Below, piece by piece: positions 62,281-64,000 of a DNA stretch of 64,000 nt (the first letter of the stretch is position 1; each line of letters begins with the position of its first letter). The position numbers and the translations under genes were made by a program. This DNA is from Tissierella sp. MB52-C2 (GTDB lineage Bacteria > Bacillota > Clostridia > Tissierellales > Tissierellaceae). The DNA lies in contig NZ_CP133261.1 in NCBI RefSeq assembly GCF_030931715.1, positions 1,612,001-1,676,000 on the forward strand, read 5' to 3'. The notes under the pieces were generated by a model. The model ran no database searches. It worked only from the letters and a program-made list of their open reading frames with translations, and was not told the origin of the DNA.

Positions 62281-63843
62281 TTACGCTTGATCCTCTTGTA
62301 CATATATCCACCCTAAAGCTAATTTCGCCTTTGTTGTTACATCATCTCTGAGTAATTCGTATTTATAGTTTTCATAAATTACATCTTTACCATTTTCGTC
62401 TGTATATACTCTAGTGAATATGGTTTTTTCTTTTCCTAATGTGTTATATGTTAAAACTATTTTTTCTAACTCTCCATCTTCTTCCTGAGATATAGGTATA
62501 TGTATACGTTCATCTTTACTGATAATTGGTATTTCTATAGCTAATTGATTTTTATTCCCATTTATTTTAAAGTAAATTTTAAACACTCCGTCGACTATTA
62601 TTCCTGGTCCACAATTAGTTAAAGTAATAAAACCACATCTTCCTGTATACTCTTCTTTCAATTTCTTTTCATATGATTCTATTAAAAGTATTTTGTCTCC
62701 TTTAAATTTATATGATAAATCATTCATACGTAAATCTTCAGAATAGGTATCAGTCACGCTTAGCAATGCTCTATTATTAAGTTTGTATTCTTCATCTCTT
62801 GATTTTCTATTATCTAATATAGTTAAATAGACTACTATTAAGGCTGTTATTGCCCCTATTATACTTCCAATATATCCACCTAAGAATCCTACCCAGTCTT
62901 CATTTTTTATATTGGAATACATATTGTTCCCAATAATCAAATAATCTATCAAAACAGGAATTAATACAGTTGCTATAATAATAAATATTGCTAGTAAAAT
63001 TTGTTTTTTATACTTCATCAATAATTCCATAAGATTCCTCCGTGCTTTTCTCTTACATTTTTCTGGATAACTAATATCTCTATCACCCTCTTTAATACAT
63101 TTACTCATCTTATCACTACTATCGGTTAATTTATCTTGTACTATCATCTGTATGTAAGATTTATTCATATATCGCTTACTCCCATCTTTTTCATCTGCTA
63201 TTAAATAAAAAACTTCATCTTGCCATAATATATTTCCGTATAGATCTTCATCTTCATCTAGATAAAACAAATATCTTTGTTCTTTTCTTAATTTCATTTC
63301 AAGTGTTGTCTTTTCATAACTTTCGGATATAAAATAAAGGTAATAGCAAATTATGAATGTTATTATAAAATAAATTGATGCATGTCTGTTACTCTTATCA
63401 GTGTCAATACGCATAACTATAGAATTACTAACAACAAATAATCCATATAAAAATGGTATTAATTTATTAAGTAGTTTGATATATTTATTACGTTTGATTT
63501 CTTTTGTAACTAAGATTATATTTATTGAAAAGATTATGAAACAAATACCCATGCAAACATCTTCTCTGGAAAAAATACGTTGAAAAAGCAAACCTATATC
63601 TTCTCTTGTTAGAATTGTAATTAGATAAAAAACCAATCCTATCATAAAAAACATAAAAGCATTATAAATAAAACTAAATAATAAATCAATAGTATCATCG
63701 AATTGAACCAAATTTTCTTTAATAATATTACTTCTATTAAGTTGTTCCTTATAAATGGCGTTTATAAAATAATTCATACCAAATATTACAAAGAATGAAA
63801 TTATAGCTAAATCTTTTATATTCTGAATGCTATCTAAAAACAT
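62281..63843 (-). CDS. Large membrane protein, cargo upstream of terminase
   Basis: 520 residues from ATG 63843 with AAAGGGGAAC upstream. About five N-terminal membrane helices (within 1-175), a soluble stretch with YLFYLDEDEDLYGNILWQDE, two further helices near 280-340 (ending GGYIGSIIGAITALIVVYLT), and a beta-rich cytoplasmic end. The 'W-x-G-F-L-G-G-Y-I-G' helix plus following tail recalls proteins annotated putAbiC-like, but that is only a resemblance. Has its own terminator. Confidence 0.6.
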   Translation of the reverse strand: MFLDSIQNIKDLAIISFFVIFGMNYFINAIYKEQLNRSNIIKENLVQFDDTIDLLFSFIYNAFMFFMIGLVFYLITILTREDIGLLFQRIFSREDVCMGICFIIFSINIILVTKEIKRNKYIKLLNKLIPFLYGLFVVSNSIVMRIDTDKSNRHASIYFIITFIICYYLYFISESYEKTTLEMKLRKEQRYLFYLDEDEDLYGNILWQDEVFYLIADEKDGSKRYMNKSYIQMIVQDKLTDSSDKMSKCIKEGDRDISYPEKCKRKARRNLMELLMKYKKQILLAIFIIIATVLIPVLIDYLIIGNNMYSNIKNEDWVGFLGGYIGSIIGAITALIVVYLTILDNRKSRDEEYKLNNRALLSVTDTYSEDLRMNDLSYKFKGDKILLIESYEKKLKEEYTGRCGFITLTNCGPGIIVDGVFKIYFKINGNKNQLAIEIPIISKDERIHIPISQEEDGELEKIVLTYNTLGKEKTIFTRVYTDENGKDVIYENYKYELLRDDVTTKAKLALGWIYVQEDQA

Positions 63844-64000
63844 AGTGTTCCCCTTTCTCTATAGAGCTTATCTCTAATACTTCGACATTAGAACAGAAAT
63901 TCCTTCTTTTTATGTAAAGATTTCCAATTATCTTATCCGTTTTATTTCTTTACAATTATTGTAAGGTACTTTCATCATCTTAGTTTATTACATAGAAATA
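63844..64000. other. Non-coding right edge
   Basis: 157 bases upstream of the membrane protein gene. On the minus strand TTGTAA-17-GATAAT is a possible promoter. Nothing else seen. Confidence 0.3.

Larger units (their letters stand above)
32770..64000. mobile_element. Contractile-tailed prophage with PBSX-type tail genes (continues past window)
   Basis: From the comM junction to the right edge all recognisable genes are phage structural, lysis or accessory genes. Packaging, head, connector, contractile tail, baseplate, fibre and lysis modules are present and open. Integrase, repressor and replication genes are not seen and would lie to the right. The presence of both terminase subunits, portal and capsid argues for a full phage rather than a tail-only particle. 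Confidence 0.92.

Overview
The window is AT-rich (roughly one third G+C by eye), uses strong Shine-Dalgarno sites, and is coded almost entirely on the minus strand. Gene content and order point to a motile, low-GC Gram-positive of the class Clostridia. FliY carries CheC-type phosphatase motifs, CodY is present, and a chemotaxis/flagellar superoperon lies next to codY-topA-dprA. The proteins look closest to Tissierellales or Peptostreptococcales relatives, but genus is an inference I cannot test here.

Region 1 (1-27,935, minus strand) is one long flagellar/chemotaxis operon. Read in transcription order it is flgB-flgC-fliE-fliF-fliG-fliH-fliI-fliJ-motE-like-fliK-flgD-TIGR02530 gene-flgE-flbD-motA-motB-fliL-fliM-fliY-cheY-fliO-fliP-fliQ-fliR-flhB-flhA-flhF-flhG-PilZ gene-cheB-cheA-cheW-cheC. 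The last gene runs off the left edge. It encodes rod and MS-ring, C-ring, export apparatus, hook assembly, stator, number/placement GTPase and ATPase, a c-di-GMP brake and the chemotaxis core. Many start/stop codons overlap, indicating translational coupling. Region 2 (28,142-32,779) holds codY with its own terminator, topA, dprA, and only the 3' third of comM (yifB family).

Region 3 (about 32,770 to beyond 64,000) is a prophage inserted in comM at the codons for the conserved PCPCG motif. Its late genes (62,086 down to 40,503) encode small and large terminase, a portal/MuF fusion, a protease-scaffold with a nested scaffold start, decoration and capsid proteins, connectors, sheath, tube, a -1 frameshifted tail chaperone, tape measure, PBSX-like baseplate (XkdP/Q/S/T/U types), and a tail fibre with a C-type-lectin-like (DUF6273-type) domain. 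Holin and amidase follow. The plan is a contractile-tailed phage with PBSX-type tail genes. Integrase and early genes are not in the window and should lie past 64 kb.

Region 4 (32.8-38.9 kb), between the attachment junction and the lysis genes, is the accessory zone. It holds an XRE regulator, a nucleotidyltransferase, a Spo0E-like phosphatase, tiny membrane and secreted peptides, two broken copies of a LexA-type winged-helix gene (one behind a textbook SOS-regulated promoter), and an unrecognised cassette (36,084-37,904). In the cassette a 356-residue protein precedes a winged-helix/zinc protein that a 9-A run with a dnaX-type A-AAA-AAG heptamer could join by -1 frameshifting to a hydrophobic C-terminal module. 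Two 326-bp direct repeats, 325/326 identical by eye and 3,420 bp apart, flank this cassette and its neighbours. It is the best candidate for an undescribed system. Other cargo genes are a GYF_2-type membrane protein with its own promoter and terminator inside the tail operon, and a 520-residue membrane protein upstream of the small terminase gene.
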